Shown here one piece after another: positions 53,393-63,986 of a stretch of DNA of 64,000 bases (the first letter of the stretch is position 1; the number at the start of each line of letters is the position of its first letter). Position numbers and translations under genes: made by a program. The notes under the pieces were generated by a model, which did not search any database, was not told where the DNA came from, and worked only from the letters and a program-made list of their open reading frames with translations. This DNA comes from Chondrosia reniformis (Eukaryota > Porifera > Demospongiae > Chondrillida > Chondrillidae), in the NCBI GenBank assembly GCA_947172415.1, contig OX359191.1, positions 1,612,001-1,676,000 on the forward strand. Reading direction: 5' to 3'.

Positions 53393-53834
53393 TTTGGCTT
53401 CGCTGTGTAATCTTAAATAACCCGCTAAAACAACACTAGCACGTGATCCAGTGCATAAATGAATGTATAATTGCATTCATTGTTATTTCATTAAATAACG
53501 AAATGTATCAAAAATGCGCTAAATTCTCAACGGTCTTTCTAATTGACTGACGTCATCGACGGTTAGGGTGTCGATGACGTAATCGGTGACGTCATCCCAT
53601 GCGGTTAAATGGCCGTGATCGTATACTTTAGTTGATCCACACAGTCTTCGAGGCCATGCAGAAACAGCAGACAAAGCTTCGGTCGTCCAGTAGACCGACA
53701 TTCTCCTTGTATCCCAAGCACTGAAAGTGAAACCATCCCCCGCAAATCTCACAGCTCGCCATTTCACCAAATTCGCTGTCTTCGCCACATATGCATAAGA
53801 TTACATAAGATTTTGTCTTCTTTCTAGCCTCCAC

Positions 53835-54072
53835 TGGATTTTACCAGACATTTACTATCCTTCCGGGAGCTATTACAAACTCTTCCGGACACCCGCTGCT
53901 TGCCTGCCGCCATCTTTTTCGCACTTATATATGATTAGCCTTTGTAAATGTATTAACTCTTGTTAAGAAAGTCTCCAGTGATTGGTGCATGGGCTGCTAG
54001 CCCCAATTAACGCCCACGGGCTAATATGCCTAGCCTAGCCAATAAGATTACAGTTACCATGCCAACGTTTTC
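53835..54072. promoter_or_regulatory. Shared divergent promoter, unit 3 (undisturbed form)
   Basis: 238 bp with CTTCCGGGAGC, CTTCCGGACA, CCGCCATCTTTTTCGC, GTGATTGGTGC and AGCCAATAAG. It is longer than unit 1 by about 50 bp (TAAATGTATTAACTCTTGTT to GGGCTGCT), a segment deleted in unit 1. It provides the empty site for the DIRS-like insertion in unit 2. Confidence 0.45.
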
Positions 54073-56354
54073 ATGACGACTTTTGCACATGCGAACTTGA
54101 AGCATCCAATGGACGAGAAGGTTGACTTAGACGCGTACAATGTTTTTTTCATCAGGGAGGCCTGTGATCTCCTGACAGATCAGCTTCAGCTTGGAACGAT
54201 CATTTCTCCATCAGATCATCTCCGTGATAATCAAATCACTCCTAAAAGTCCCGCCAAGGCTGCTGGTGAATTGACCATTGGCAAGGAGAATGAGAATACA
54301 GACTTTTGGGAGCGCTCTATATTAGAGGAGACCAAATTGCTGGAAAACGTTAAACGTGAGATCAAGGATTTCTTTAAAAAAATTGAAAAAAATTCAAAGC
54401 GGGTCAAATGTTTTTTTGCACTGGAGATGGAGTGCTGGAGTAGCATTGTTACAGCACTAACGCGACGGAGAAGTAGGCCTGCATCGGTTAGAAACGAGAC
54501 AGAGCTGAGGTATTGGATTGGAAACCCAATTATTAATTTCCTAAGCGAGCTTGGAGAGTATAAGGTACGTATTTGTTCCAACAAGGAGATAGGTATGCAA
54601 AGATTTCTCCCCTTTCGTATACAGGGCAAAATGGAGGAGTGTGTGCGAACAGAGGAGGTAGAGAGGTATTCAGAGGAACCACAAGTAGAGACTATAGTAG
54701 CACTACGAAGTACGAGCTTCATTTTGCTTGAATCCTTCCTTATGCTTCAATCCTTTTCCTCCAACAGCCAGTCCACAGAGTGTTCATGTAGCAAGGTCAG
54801 TTTCACAGGGGAGTATTGCAGACTATGTGTTGTTCACTTTGAGAAATGGGAAGGGTGATATTGTGGCTGTAATCATTGAAGCAAAAATGGACAGTTCAAG
54901 ACGTAATGCTGTTGCCCAGGTAATTTAGTGCAGCTGTTTATATGCCTATAGTGCATATCACCATAAAGTGCATATCGCCATAAAGTTGCCAAAGCTAAAA
55001 TTTAGGTAGGAAGTGATTTCAATGGTAAATTGTCAGTTTAAAGCAAAATTTGTAATAAATGACTGTTTTATTTCAGAGTTTAAGCATTGAACTTGGACAA
55101 CAGAGAGAACATCCATAGATGTAAAACTTCTAGCATGTTGAAGGGGATTTGCTCTAAAAAAGGTAAGATATGCAGTGATTAGCGCTAAGGAGTAAATTTT
55201 TATGTTTGGTGGTGAACATGCTACATTATTTCACTTCCTATCTAGTCTATGAAATATAAAATTTACTACTTGAAATATTACATCTTGAGAATTTTTTTCC
55301 TGAACAAAAAAATTTACTCCTTAGCGCTAATCACTGCATATCTTACCTTAATTTTTTAGAGCGAATCCCCTTCAACATGCTAGAAGTTTTACATCTATGG
55401 ATGTTCTCTCTGTTTTCCAAGTTCAATCTCTGTTGAACTTAGATAAAGCTTAAAATTTCTAAAAGTCAGCAAAAATGGCAACTTCTTCATTAAAAATGGA
55501 TTGCGCAATAAAATAATCGCCATCTGGAGCCCTCATGCTTAAACTCTGAAATAAAACAGTCATTTATTACAAATTTTGCTTAAAACTGACAATTCACCGT
55601 TGAAATCACTTCCTACCTAAATTTTAGCTTTGGCAACTTTATGGCGATATGCACTACGTATATATTGCCCATGAATACAAATGCTTACACTAACCAGTGT
55701 TTTCATCATGTGTGTATTCTTAATACATTACAGGCAATTGGTTACTACGTTGCGTTTGCAGTTCTAGATCCAATAGATGCAATGCCACTTGTTTTTGTAC
55801 TCACTGAGAATGACTTACACCTGGTACTGTTTCCTTTTATGAAAGAAGGAAAAGGCTCACTGGTGAATGCGCTGAATATACAAATTCCACTGTGGACTAC
55901 AGACGAGGGATCTAGCAAAGAATGTAAATTACCATGGCGTTTGAATTTACAGTTGCTTCACGTACTGGCCTCATTGGTATTGGCACAAATATTCAATATC
56001 AGACTGAATGTTGAATACTCATTTTCTGATGCAACAGCAAAGCTGCACCTATCTGAAAGGATTATTACTGATAAAATGAAGATTGATGAATTGAAAGCAG
56101 AATTAGAGGAGACAATAAAGGAAAAGGATGAGGAATTAAAGAGACTGAGGGAGGAAAAGGATGAGGAAATAAAGAGACGGAGGGAGGAAATAAAGAGACT
56201 GAGGGAGGAAAAGGATGAGGAAATAAAGAGACTGAGGGAGGAAAAGGATGAGGAAAAGAGACCAAGGGAGGAAAAGGATGAGGAAATAAAGAGAGTGAGG
56301 GAGGAAATAAAGAGACTGAGGGAGGCACTTAAGCACAAGGAAGACAAACAATAA
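54073..56354 (+). CDS. PD-(D/E)XK-nuclease-like/coiled-coil protein, copy C (469 aa)
   Basis: Exons 54073-54709, 54768-54919 and 55734-56354, in phase and open. Conserved core IADYVLFTLRNGKGD, IIEAK, then AIGYYVAFAV after splicing. The C-terminal coiled coil has more EEKDEEIKRLR units than the other copies, with the same KHKEDKQ end as A. Exons 1 and 2 are nearly identical to copy B. Intron 2 (54920-55733) is occupied by an inverted-repeat element. Head-to-head with disrupted PHD copy 3. Confidence 0.7.
54968..55650. mobile_element. Inverted-repeat (fold-back) element in intron 2 of copy C
   Basis: Starts CATATCGCCATAAAGTTGCC and ends with its inverse GGCAACTTTATGGCGATATG. The arms match for about 120 bp and continue as a second inverted block (CAACATGCTAGAAGTTTTAC against GTAAAACTTCTAGCATGTTG). 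No ORF. Copy B has its right half. Copy A has only two fused scraps (GAATCCCCTTCAACATGC and TTGGCGATATGC near 32178-32208). Confidence 0.85.
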
Positions 56355-57604
56355 TGATATAATTAACACTATCATCAAAGCATAACTGATTACCAACTTG
56401 AACTTTACTGCACTAACATCTACGTATGTTTGTGTTTAAAAAGCAGTGTGCAATTCTTGAGTTATACCTCAAATACATAATCAGACATTGTAGGCAAAGA
56501 GCATGTTAAATATGCACCAGTTGTTAACATGAAGCTGCCAATACACTGATAACTACTTTATCAGTGAAATTTAATGTAAGCCTGCATGTTTATAGGCATA
56601 AATATTGTAGAAGCAGTCCTCATCTATATGTGTATATATACTGCTTTGCATGTTGACATATTATGGTGGGTATATATAGTGGTGTTAACATTATTGAGAT
56701 TATCATGGCTTTCCTGCATGGCTCCTTTTCTTATATATAATTAAGTTAAAGTTACAAGAGTATATATAAAGCTATTCTTCAACTATATACAATAGACCCA
56801 GGTAGATTTTTCTAAAAGTCGACTTTGAAGTGAAAATATAAGAAAGAAACCAACTGCTGGCCATTTATAGTCTATAGAACTAGATCGACAGTATTAAGTT
56901 CAGTTTTTGATTTTTGTTGGCATTAATCACATTAAGATCCGGAGTTAACAAAGATGCAAATTGTTCTTCCATTCCTGCCTTACACAACACTATTCTGAGG
57001 TTATATATTCCTGATCCAGTAACGCAACTAAAGTGCAGTTTCAATACAAACTACAACTTGCTTGTATGTTCCTTTAATCTAGATCAATTTATGCTCCAAT
57101 GACCATAGCATCTTTACAAATTACATAGAAAACGGCAATCACGTATATTTGGACTTTGGTCCTGAATTTGGCGCTCCATATATATTTCCCCTTGACGTCA
57201 CTATATATTTAAGTTAACTATTCTCTTCTTACTAATGTACGCGTAGGTATGCTAAATCTGCTGCTGTTTAGATACAGATACAGGTAATCGAATGACCAAT
57301 ATAAATAGATTCATAACTAACAATGAATACACTAGTATACATGTGCCGCGGTCATGCAAAGCTCATAAAACTGGCCCAGGCAAGCACAGCACGCATACCT
57401 TACTTACTTGCCTGGGCTTGCCTTTAGGGTTTAATCCTTTAGAAACCCCATTGTAGCTAAAATTAGAATTACAGGTAGACTTTTCTAGAAATCGAAGCGA
57501 AACCATGCATATATAAAAGTACCACGGAATAAGGAAAAACGATATTATACGTCTATAGAGATTTAGTAATTACATTAGATTAGTTCCAGTTCTTTGTGAT
57601 AATA
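56355..57604. other. Intergenic: end of unit 3 and 5' region of kinase gene
   Basis: 56355-56890 is the unit flank without the RT fragment. A short hairpin, GCCCAGGCAAG ... CTTGCCTGGGC with a 26-nt loop, lies at about 57370-57417. No coding sequence was supported. Confidence 0.5.
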
Positions 57605-60369
57605 ATGACTGATCCTTCTATAGCTGTGGAAAATATTCTTAATTCACTGAATCAAAGACAAAATGGATACATAGGAGATCCATTTGGAGCAGTTAGGAGA
57701 AGTATTGAGCCTCGTATGATCAGCTATAATGTGTGGAAGGCTGAACCTTTAAGCAAGTATGTAGACTGTAATTATCTATACAATACTTAGGCTTTATAAT
57801 TATATTATATGGTTTTTGCGAATCTGAATTATTTCAGGCATAAGAGCAAGCCTTTAACATACCAACTGACCAGCTACAACACTTTAACTAAGTATGTTTT
57901 GAAAGTCAACCCGGCTGAAAACATCACTTCTTGGAACAATGTATGTTGGATGTATATACTCCTATAGTAAAGGAATATGTTTAATATACAACTGTTTGTT
58001 GATGCAATGATTTAGGTTAAACATTTGTATCACATATTGGATGACTTTAACAGGAGGACTAACATTCCAGTTCCTAAGGTGAAGCATTTCAGTAGCCCTT
58101 CTGAAGCTGATCATGTTGGTTCAGATTTCCTCATTCTACAGTATGTTGAGGTACGACTTATAAAGCTATATACAATATACAATTCATTGCCAATGATATC
58201 AATCTGTCCTAATTAGGTTTCCAATTGAAAGTTCCTTGCATATATAAGTAATTATTACTGCATACATTCAAGGCCATCAATATAAGCCAAAATATGTATG
58301 GTAAAAACTAAGCTGGCAATGTTTTATTATGAATTAAAATATGTAGAATTTAGTTTAGAATGCTTTGTTAGAAGTATACATTGTAACTTGATCTATCACC
58401 TAAATTAAATTGCATGGATCATCGATCTATTGTATATAGTGTTGAGAGATCTGAGCTTGTTTTGTATATATATTATGTATATTTTATTTCTATTGACCCA
58501 ATTACAACACATGCATATTATATTGAGCTCAAGGCCATACAACTGTGTGTATTATGTATATTGGTGATTGATGCATAGGGTTTCTGCATGTATGTAGGGC
58601 CATCATTTTGGTACTATACAAGAGCTTTACACTAAATTCCCATTAACAGTTGCATATGCCCTCAAATCTGTAATGAGAGAAATGGCTAATGTCCACCGGT
58701 ACCATTGGATCTGGCTAGATACTAACAGAAAGTGTGCTGACTTGCAAACTGATAGTTTTTGGTCGAACCAAGTGAGTTATATTATATATGTCTATATTAT
58801 ATATATAATTATGGTATACTATATATGCATGCATAATGTATGGGAATTGGTTTGTCATCCTTTCTTTCTTTAATTTCTAAATATGACGTATTGTTGAAAA
58901 GTGCCCTAACCCTAACCTTAATAATAAACAATTTTAAAAGAAGCCATTTTTGTGGTAACTAGTTGTAGTAATGTCGTATGAAGGCACCGCAATGCACACA
59001 CGAGGAACAAGATGCTCCTTTTATATACTGAAATAATCAATTATCTAACCAAAAGTACAACCACTCAAAAGTACAATGTAAAATTATCCAGTTACTATGG
59101 AAATGCCATGGTTACAAGAAGGATATGCGTCAAACAACATCACAAATTGACAGGAAACTAGAGGCCATAAAAAGTACAACACCAGAACCAACGATCAGTC
59201 ACTGAAGAAGATCCACAAGATTTAAACGTTTGACCATGAACTCAAGAAGAAAAATCAACTGCATCTCCAAATGCTCCTCAATCCTAGGGTCCCACCCTTA
59301 TCATAATTTGGGTGCAGTACGAAGATATCCCTACCCTATTAGTACTAGTCTAGCTTGATATAGACCTGTATATATGGCTCATACGTATATATGTATATAG
59401 AAACTTGCTTTTTAATCTTTGCATATCAACCAAGTGCCAAACTTGGAGAAGTAACTATGGAGATGGATATGGAGGTCAACAACAAGCTACTTCATTCCTA
59501 TCCTCTTTGGTTAATGGAACCAAACCATCAAATAATAACACACGTAAGGGTCACAGTATTTATGTATATTGAACTTATGTATATTGAATTTATATAATTT
59601 ATAGAAATTATACACGGAGATTTGGACATTTCGAACATAATCTTTGATGTCAACGTAAGGTCTAATTTATATGCATGCATCATACACATTAATGTTTAGC
59701 AGAATTTGAATTCTTATGCAGTTTAATGTAGCAGCGATCCTTGACTGGAAATTCAGTGGTGTCAACGGAGATCCTTTGGTAGATGTGGCATACTTCACCA
59801 TGATGTTTACTCACCTGCCAGATGAGAATTTGAGGAGACTCCCTTTACTAACAAGTAGCTGTGGTATGTATAGATCTTGTTTATTACCCTAATTATTTAT
59901 TTTATATGCATGTGCATGTATAATACAGTATATAGCTCCGGTACATTAGCCTATTAATATAATGAAGTAATATGAAAACCTGCTATATATATATGTCACT
60001 GTGACATTTATAGATAATTTTCCTGTCACTGAGGAGAGCCTATTAAGGGAGTACCATGAGGCACTTAAACAAACTGCTTTCTACAGAAAAGACTTGAAAT
60101 ATGCTAAAGCAGTTGCTTGTGCTAGATTGATTTCAGTGTTGCAGGTAAAATATTATAGTATGACAAATAAAACGTTTGTTGCTATTATATCATGTTATTG
60201 TGCACATTTTAACGACACTCTATAGGCTGCAAAGAGTCAGGGATTTGTCGGACATGAATGTGGACAGTATCGTCAAATTACTGTGAACAGCGATAGACTG
60301 ATCACCACTCTCACTGATTATGGCAAAGGTCAATATCAAGATTGGACCATGCATGGCCATAGATGGTAA
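57605..60369 (+). CDS. APH-family kinase (ACAD10/11 N-terminal-domain-like), nine exons, 379 aa
   Basis: Exons 57605-57756, 57838-57940, 58016-58150, 58598-58771, 59435-59543, 59605-59654, 59722-59863, 60014-60144 and 60226-60369. All have GT-AG junctions, are in phase, and end in TAA. N-lobe: YVLKVNPAE (ATP-binding Lys) and TNIPVPKVKHF, GSDFLILQYVEG (hinge). C-lobe: IIHGDLDISNIIFD (Brenner motif with catalytic Asp and Asn) and ILDWKFSGVNGDPLVDVAYF (metal-binding Asp, DPLxDxAY). This is the aminoglycoside/choline-kinase fold in the form found at the N-terminus of ACAD10/11. No dehydrogenase domain follows, so it is a stand-alone kinase. Substrate is unknown; 4-hydroxy acid phosphorylation is known for ACAD10/11 relatives. 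Confidence 0.85.
58985..59300. repeat. Dispersed repeat R3 in kinase intron 4
   Basis: An uninterrupted copy of the repeat at 18960-19475: AATAATCAATTATCTAACCA, CCAGAACCAACGATCAGTCA, GCATCTCCAAATGCTCCTCA. It is intronic and non-coding. Confidence 0.65.
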
Positions 60370-60929
60370 TGGTTATTGGTGGATATCACTTTACACAGCG
60401 TTTTAAATAACATATACTTTTAACAATGAATAACACTATGTATATATAGACTTTAATATACATGCAATCAATCAATGACACTATAAATAGCGCATACATG
60501 TAGGACGTACGGTTTCTGTTATTATATATGATGTACATCTGTACAATTTAAGTATACATTTCTTTATTAATGGTTTTAACTTTATTATATAGTCAATTTC
60601 AACTGAGGTATTTATATTTTCTGTGATTCCTACTGCCAGTGCTTACATAAAAGCATGGTATATATCTCATTTGGTTCCAACAAAGATTTATATGTATACA
60701 TTTTATATATAATTAAAAGAAGAACATTATAAGACATGCCAACTGAAAGTATATATGTAATTCACTAAAACTTGTCTCAAGAGAGATCAGCTGTCAATTA
60801 AGCAGCTGCAAAGAGACAACGTGTACCCAAAGACATACAAAAGGAACTTACTGCCCTGGGATTAAAGTATAATTATAAACATATTGATCTATCTATAACT
60901 AAGGTTGATATAGTGTATGATTGTATATC
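60370..60929. other. Convergent intergenic region between kinase and secreted-protein genes
   Basis: AT-rich. A short scrap at about 60830-60865 (ACATACAAAAGG...TACTGCCCTGGGATTAA) is shared with 19489-19520. No gene. Confidence 0.5.
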
Positions 60930-61918
60930 TTAAGGGCAACTTTGAGTATTGAGAATGCAAGTCAAAGCCAATATATCTGAAGACCGTTCAAATTTTTTGT
61001 ATTCCCTTCTCTCTTTAATGGACGAAACAACTTTCTTAGTCTCCATGGCAATTTCTCTGATTGTACAAATACTTTTCCTGAAGTAGGATGGACCTTGACT
61101 AGTACTTCTGCTACCATACATTCCTTCCTGATTGATCCTAATTGGGTGAAACACTTGTCGTCTTGGTCTGACATTGGTAGTGTTGCCCTGGCAACCAAAT
61201 TTCAATCCTTCAAGCTATATATAATGTAGTATATACGTAAATGAAAGTATAATGACACTATACTCAATAGGTTATTAAACATATAGCAATTATGTATGTA
61301 TCATGTATATTTTTAACTAAGTATATACGTATATATAGTTATGAACAGAAGGATATATAAAAACCATGAACATTCAGGTAGCATGCATTTTCGAAATAAT
61401 ATGTATTATATAATATATTATATCTTGAAGTGTAGGTTTTTTATTAGCAGTAATGTATACCATATACAACTTACAAGATTGAGTAGCAATTCCTGAAAAT
61501 TTCTCACCCAAATGCCTAAAGAATTGAGTTTCTCCACAGGTAGAGTGTTATTGACCAAATTTGCACATCTAAGTGAACTAGTAAAGTTTAGAGTAGCCAA
61601 TTGCAAGTGACTAAAAAGAGAAAATAACTTATGTTCTTCTCCACCACTTCCTATGCTAATTGGAATACATGAATTTGAATCTTCTATGCTATCATTGGCT
61701 TGGGAAAAAAGAGCATTAGCCTCAATAATAGCTCTCTGAAGTAATTTTGCAAGTTTCTCAGGGTTTACACTGATATCACAGTAGGTACTGGTACTTCCCT
61801 TGTTGATGCTCTCAAGTCCTTGCAAACACTGAAGAAATAAGATCAGTAAAACAAGAACCCTGAGAAATGAAAGCTTTGACATCATTGTTGGTATACAACA
61901 AATTTTCCAATTGTCCAT
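60930..61918 (-). CDS. Secreted, mostly helical small protein (two exons, 231-242 aa)
   Basis: Exon 1 61918-61475 and exon 2 61214-60930 join in phase 0 (NL-LEGLKFG) across a 260-bp intron with GTAAGT donor and TATATAG acceptor. MMSKLSFLRVLVLLILFLQC is a clear signal peptide. The Met at 61885 gives the tighter signal peptide, the one at 61918 adds 11 residues. The mature part has about four helix-prone segments (LAKLLQRAIIEANALFSQA; LFSLFSHLQLATLNFTSSLR; VEKLNSLGIWVRNFQELLLN; FRKSICTIREIAMETKKVV). It has N-glycosylation sequons (NDS, NFT, NNT) and seven Cys, and ends CILNTQSCP. No family is recognised. Size and layout recall four-helix cytokines, but this rests on shape alone. Confidence 0.65.
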
Positions 61919-63424
61919 TAATTTCTTGATATTCGAGATCTTTATAAATTGATAATGAATAGCTATACCTTATAATCACACTTGTATTTATACGCTTTTG
62001 AAATGTTTGCCTACATGAAGTATTAACCAGCTGGAAATTGCATACTAAATGTGGCAGATGGCATTAAAATAGACTGTAAGTGTCTACCGAATTTAATTTG
62101 CATCTGACAATGTGACATAATAGTTTCAAGTTGATGCACCATTGAGAACTACAGCTGTTGCACATATGTTGAATACAAAAACACGTGCAGTCAACTGGGA
62201 AAAATGGAAATTTCAAGAAAATTGATTAACAAATTGATTTCCTATATCAACCGTGTTTCAACTAAAATGTTTTCCAAACTGACATGTATTTACTCTTTAC
62301 TTGTCAGAATACAAAGATTTCATGAAAAGGTTAATTGCCGTCTAATTTCCCTATAACAATCCCTTAGGGGATCAATTAAAAATGATGGTAAGTCATGTAA
62401 TGTATACGTATATATCAATAATAATACATGTAACAAGAATGCACTTTGAATTGCACTCATAAATTCTTCGCTTCAATTCCTCATCAAAATTCATAACTTG
62501 CAAGAAACTATTAGAATAAGGTACATATTATTATACATACGTACATTAAAAGATAGGATACATGTATAACTCCACCAAGAATGACAATAAAACATGCATA
62601 TGGTCAACTATATCCTAAGATGGCACCTTTGAAATCCTTTAACAAGTGCATTTTCTTACTCATTTTATACCTAGGTTATACATATATATGCTTTCATTTC
62701 CATTTAATGCACTTCATCCTAAATTACAGTTGATTGTTTATATGCTGAAGAGCAAATACATTTGTAGATACTTAAAAATAGACTACAATGGTGAACTACT
62801 TCAAGCCAATCACTGTACGTATATGTCCAAAAAATAGATAATCAGAATGTATGAGTAAAAGTATATTTGATTGCCTATTAAGACTTAAAAAGATTGGATA
62901 ACATAAAAGTTGTTTACATGTAAGAAAAAAGGTGTGTTAGATTATTCATGTGTTATTGCTTTCCTCCAGTAATTGCGATATACGTAGATATTGACCCGGA
63001 AAAGATGGCATGTGCAAAGAGAAAATGCTGAGATTTATGATGTGGAGGAGAGGATAGTTCATATTAGGGGACTTCTTCCATATAGTTATTAGATGACTGA
63101 AAACACTCTCATGATGTATTGCTTCTTGAGTATATCCTTAGTTGCCCAACACTCATGCAGGTAGGTTAATTATACATACACGTATGTATATTTTAACCAA
63201 TAATTATTAAGTAAATAAGCCAATTGTACGTATGTTTACAAATAAAATTGAACAGTACAAGCCAATTACTGTATATGGTTACTGAGTACGAAATGCTATG
63301 GATAAAAGTCTCACATTAACTTAGAGATAATTTATCACTTAACACAACTGCTATGAATACATACACTAGAGAAGTTCCTTATGCTGTTGGCCGTATGTAA
63401 ACTATACGACACAAGAGACATTGA
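61919..63424. other. AT-rich intergenic stretch
   Basis: No gene, structured repeat or RNA was recognised. One short open frame at 62646-62837 has no supporting features. Confidence 0.5.
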
Positions 63425-63671
63425 TCACTTCTCTTTCTTGATATACCTCCTATAGTAAGGTCCAATGAACGGCATGTCTTTAAAAGGTACAGTGAATTTC
63501 CAGGCTGCCCAGATAAAGATTGCAGTAAAGAAGATAACCCAACCCCATTTAAAATGAACAGGAACTGGGATGGTTATAATCTCCCAGCCAAACTTGATAA
63601 CAATCAGCGTTTCTACACAGAGCATTGCAAACACCACCCAACACTGTCGACCAATAATAGCATTTGGATCA
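63425..63671 (-). CDS. Last exon of a multipass membrane protein (partial)
   Basis: Acceptor TTTTCTATTAG, then DPNAIIGRQCWVVFAMLCVE. It contains two hydrophobic segments (CWVVFAMLCVETLIVI and WGWVIFFTAIFIWAAW) and ends in a basic tail GPYYRRYIKKEK with stop. Upstream exons lie beyond 63671, where 63672-64000 shows no further clear exon. Family not recognised. Confidence 0.55.
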
Positions 63672-63817
63672 CTAATAGAAAAGAGACATTATGTATGTGT
63701 GAATATGAGTGGAAAGGTTAGAGTGCATATGTATACACTGAACTCTGATAATAACATATTACAAGGGAACACAAATGTACGTACTTACTATTCAAGGTAG
63801 TACCTAACCAACAAGTA

Positions 63818-63986
63818 TACAGTACTTCTTGGGTCGGTTGTTCAGACTGGACGTTGCAATCGGTAATCGATAAAAAGGTTATCGCTGCATGGTGACATCA
63901 TTTTAGTGGGAAAGTTTTTTCAATTGGTAGTTGTGAGTTACTGATTGCAATGTCCAGTCTGGACAAATGACCCAAAAGGTACTGTA
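63818..63986. mobile_element. MITE-like inverted-repeat element
   Basis: TACAGTACTTCTTGGGTCGG...CAGACTGGACGTTGCAATCG at the left, and the inverse of the right end TACAGTACCTTTTGGGTCAT...CAGACTGGACATTGCAATCA. TIRs of about 50 bp flank a 65-bp middle. No ORF. Confidence 0.75.

Larger units (their letters stand above)
52006..53638 (-). mobile_element. Merlin-type DNA transposon, 1,633 bp, with about 104-bp TIRs
   Basis: The ends GGATCAACTAAAGTATACGA and the exact inverse at 53619-53638 continue as near-perfect inverted repeats for about 104 bp. They contain ATGACGTCACC, TTACGTCATCG and GATGACGTCAGT (three CRE-like TGACGTCA motifs per end). Inside are an intact two-exon ISXO2/IS1016-like transposase (minus) and a short nuclear-receptor-like ORF (plus). 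Flanking 8-mers (CTCTGATG/ACACAGTC) do not form a target duplication. Confidence 0.85.
51856..53834 (-). pseudogene. PHD-finger protein copy 3, disrupted by a Merlin transposon
   Basis: 53834-53639 encodes the intact N-terminus and full PHD finger (through CCFCMASKTV). The element at 52006-53638 then interrupts it, and 52005-51856 carries the C-terminal part. Compared with copy 1, about 143 bp (counterpart of 30726-30868, the coiled coil) are missing at the break. A truncated PHD-only protein of about 68 aa could still be made. Its divergent partner is nuclease-like gene C. Confidence 0.85.

Noticed and set aside
59391-59597. Kinase exon 5 read in the frame giving KLGEVTMEMDMEV
   Set aside because: That frame does not join exon 4 or the HGD exon in phase. 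The frame starting CQTWRSNYG joins both and gives NTQ-IIHGDL.
62646-62837. Small protein gene in the 62-63.4 kb gap
   Set aside because: Short, low-complexity, with no domain, signal peptide or splice context.
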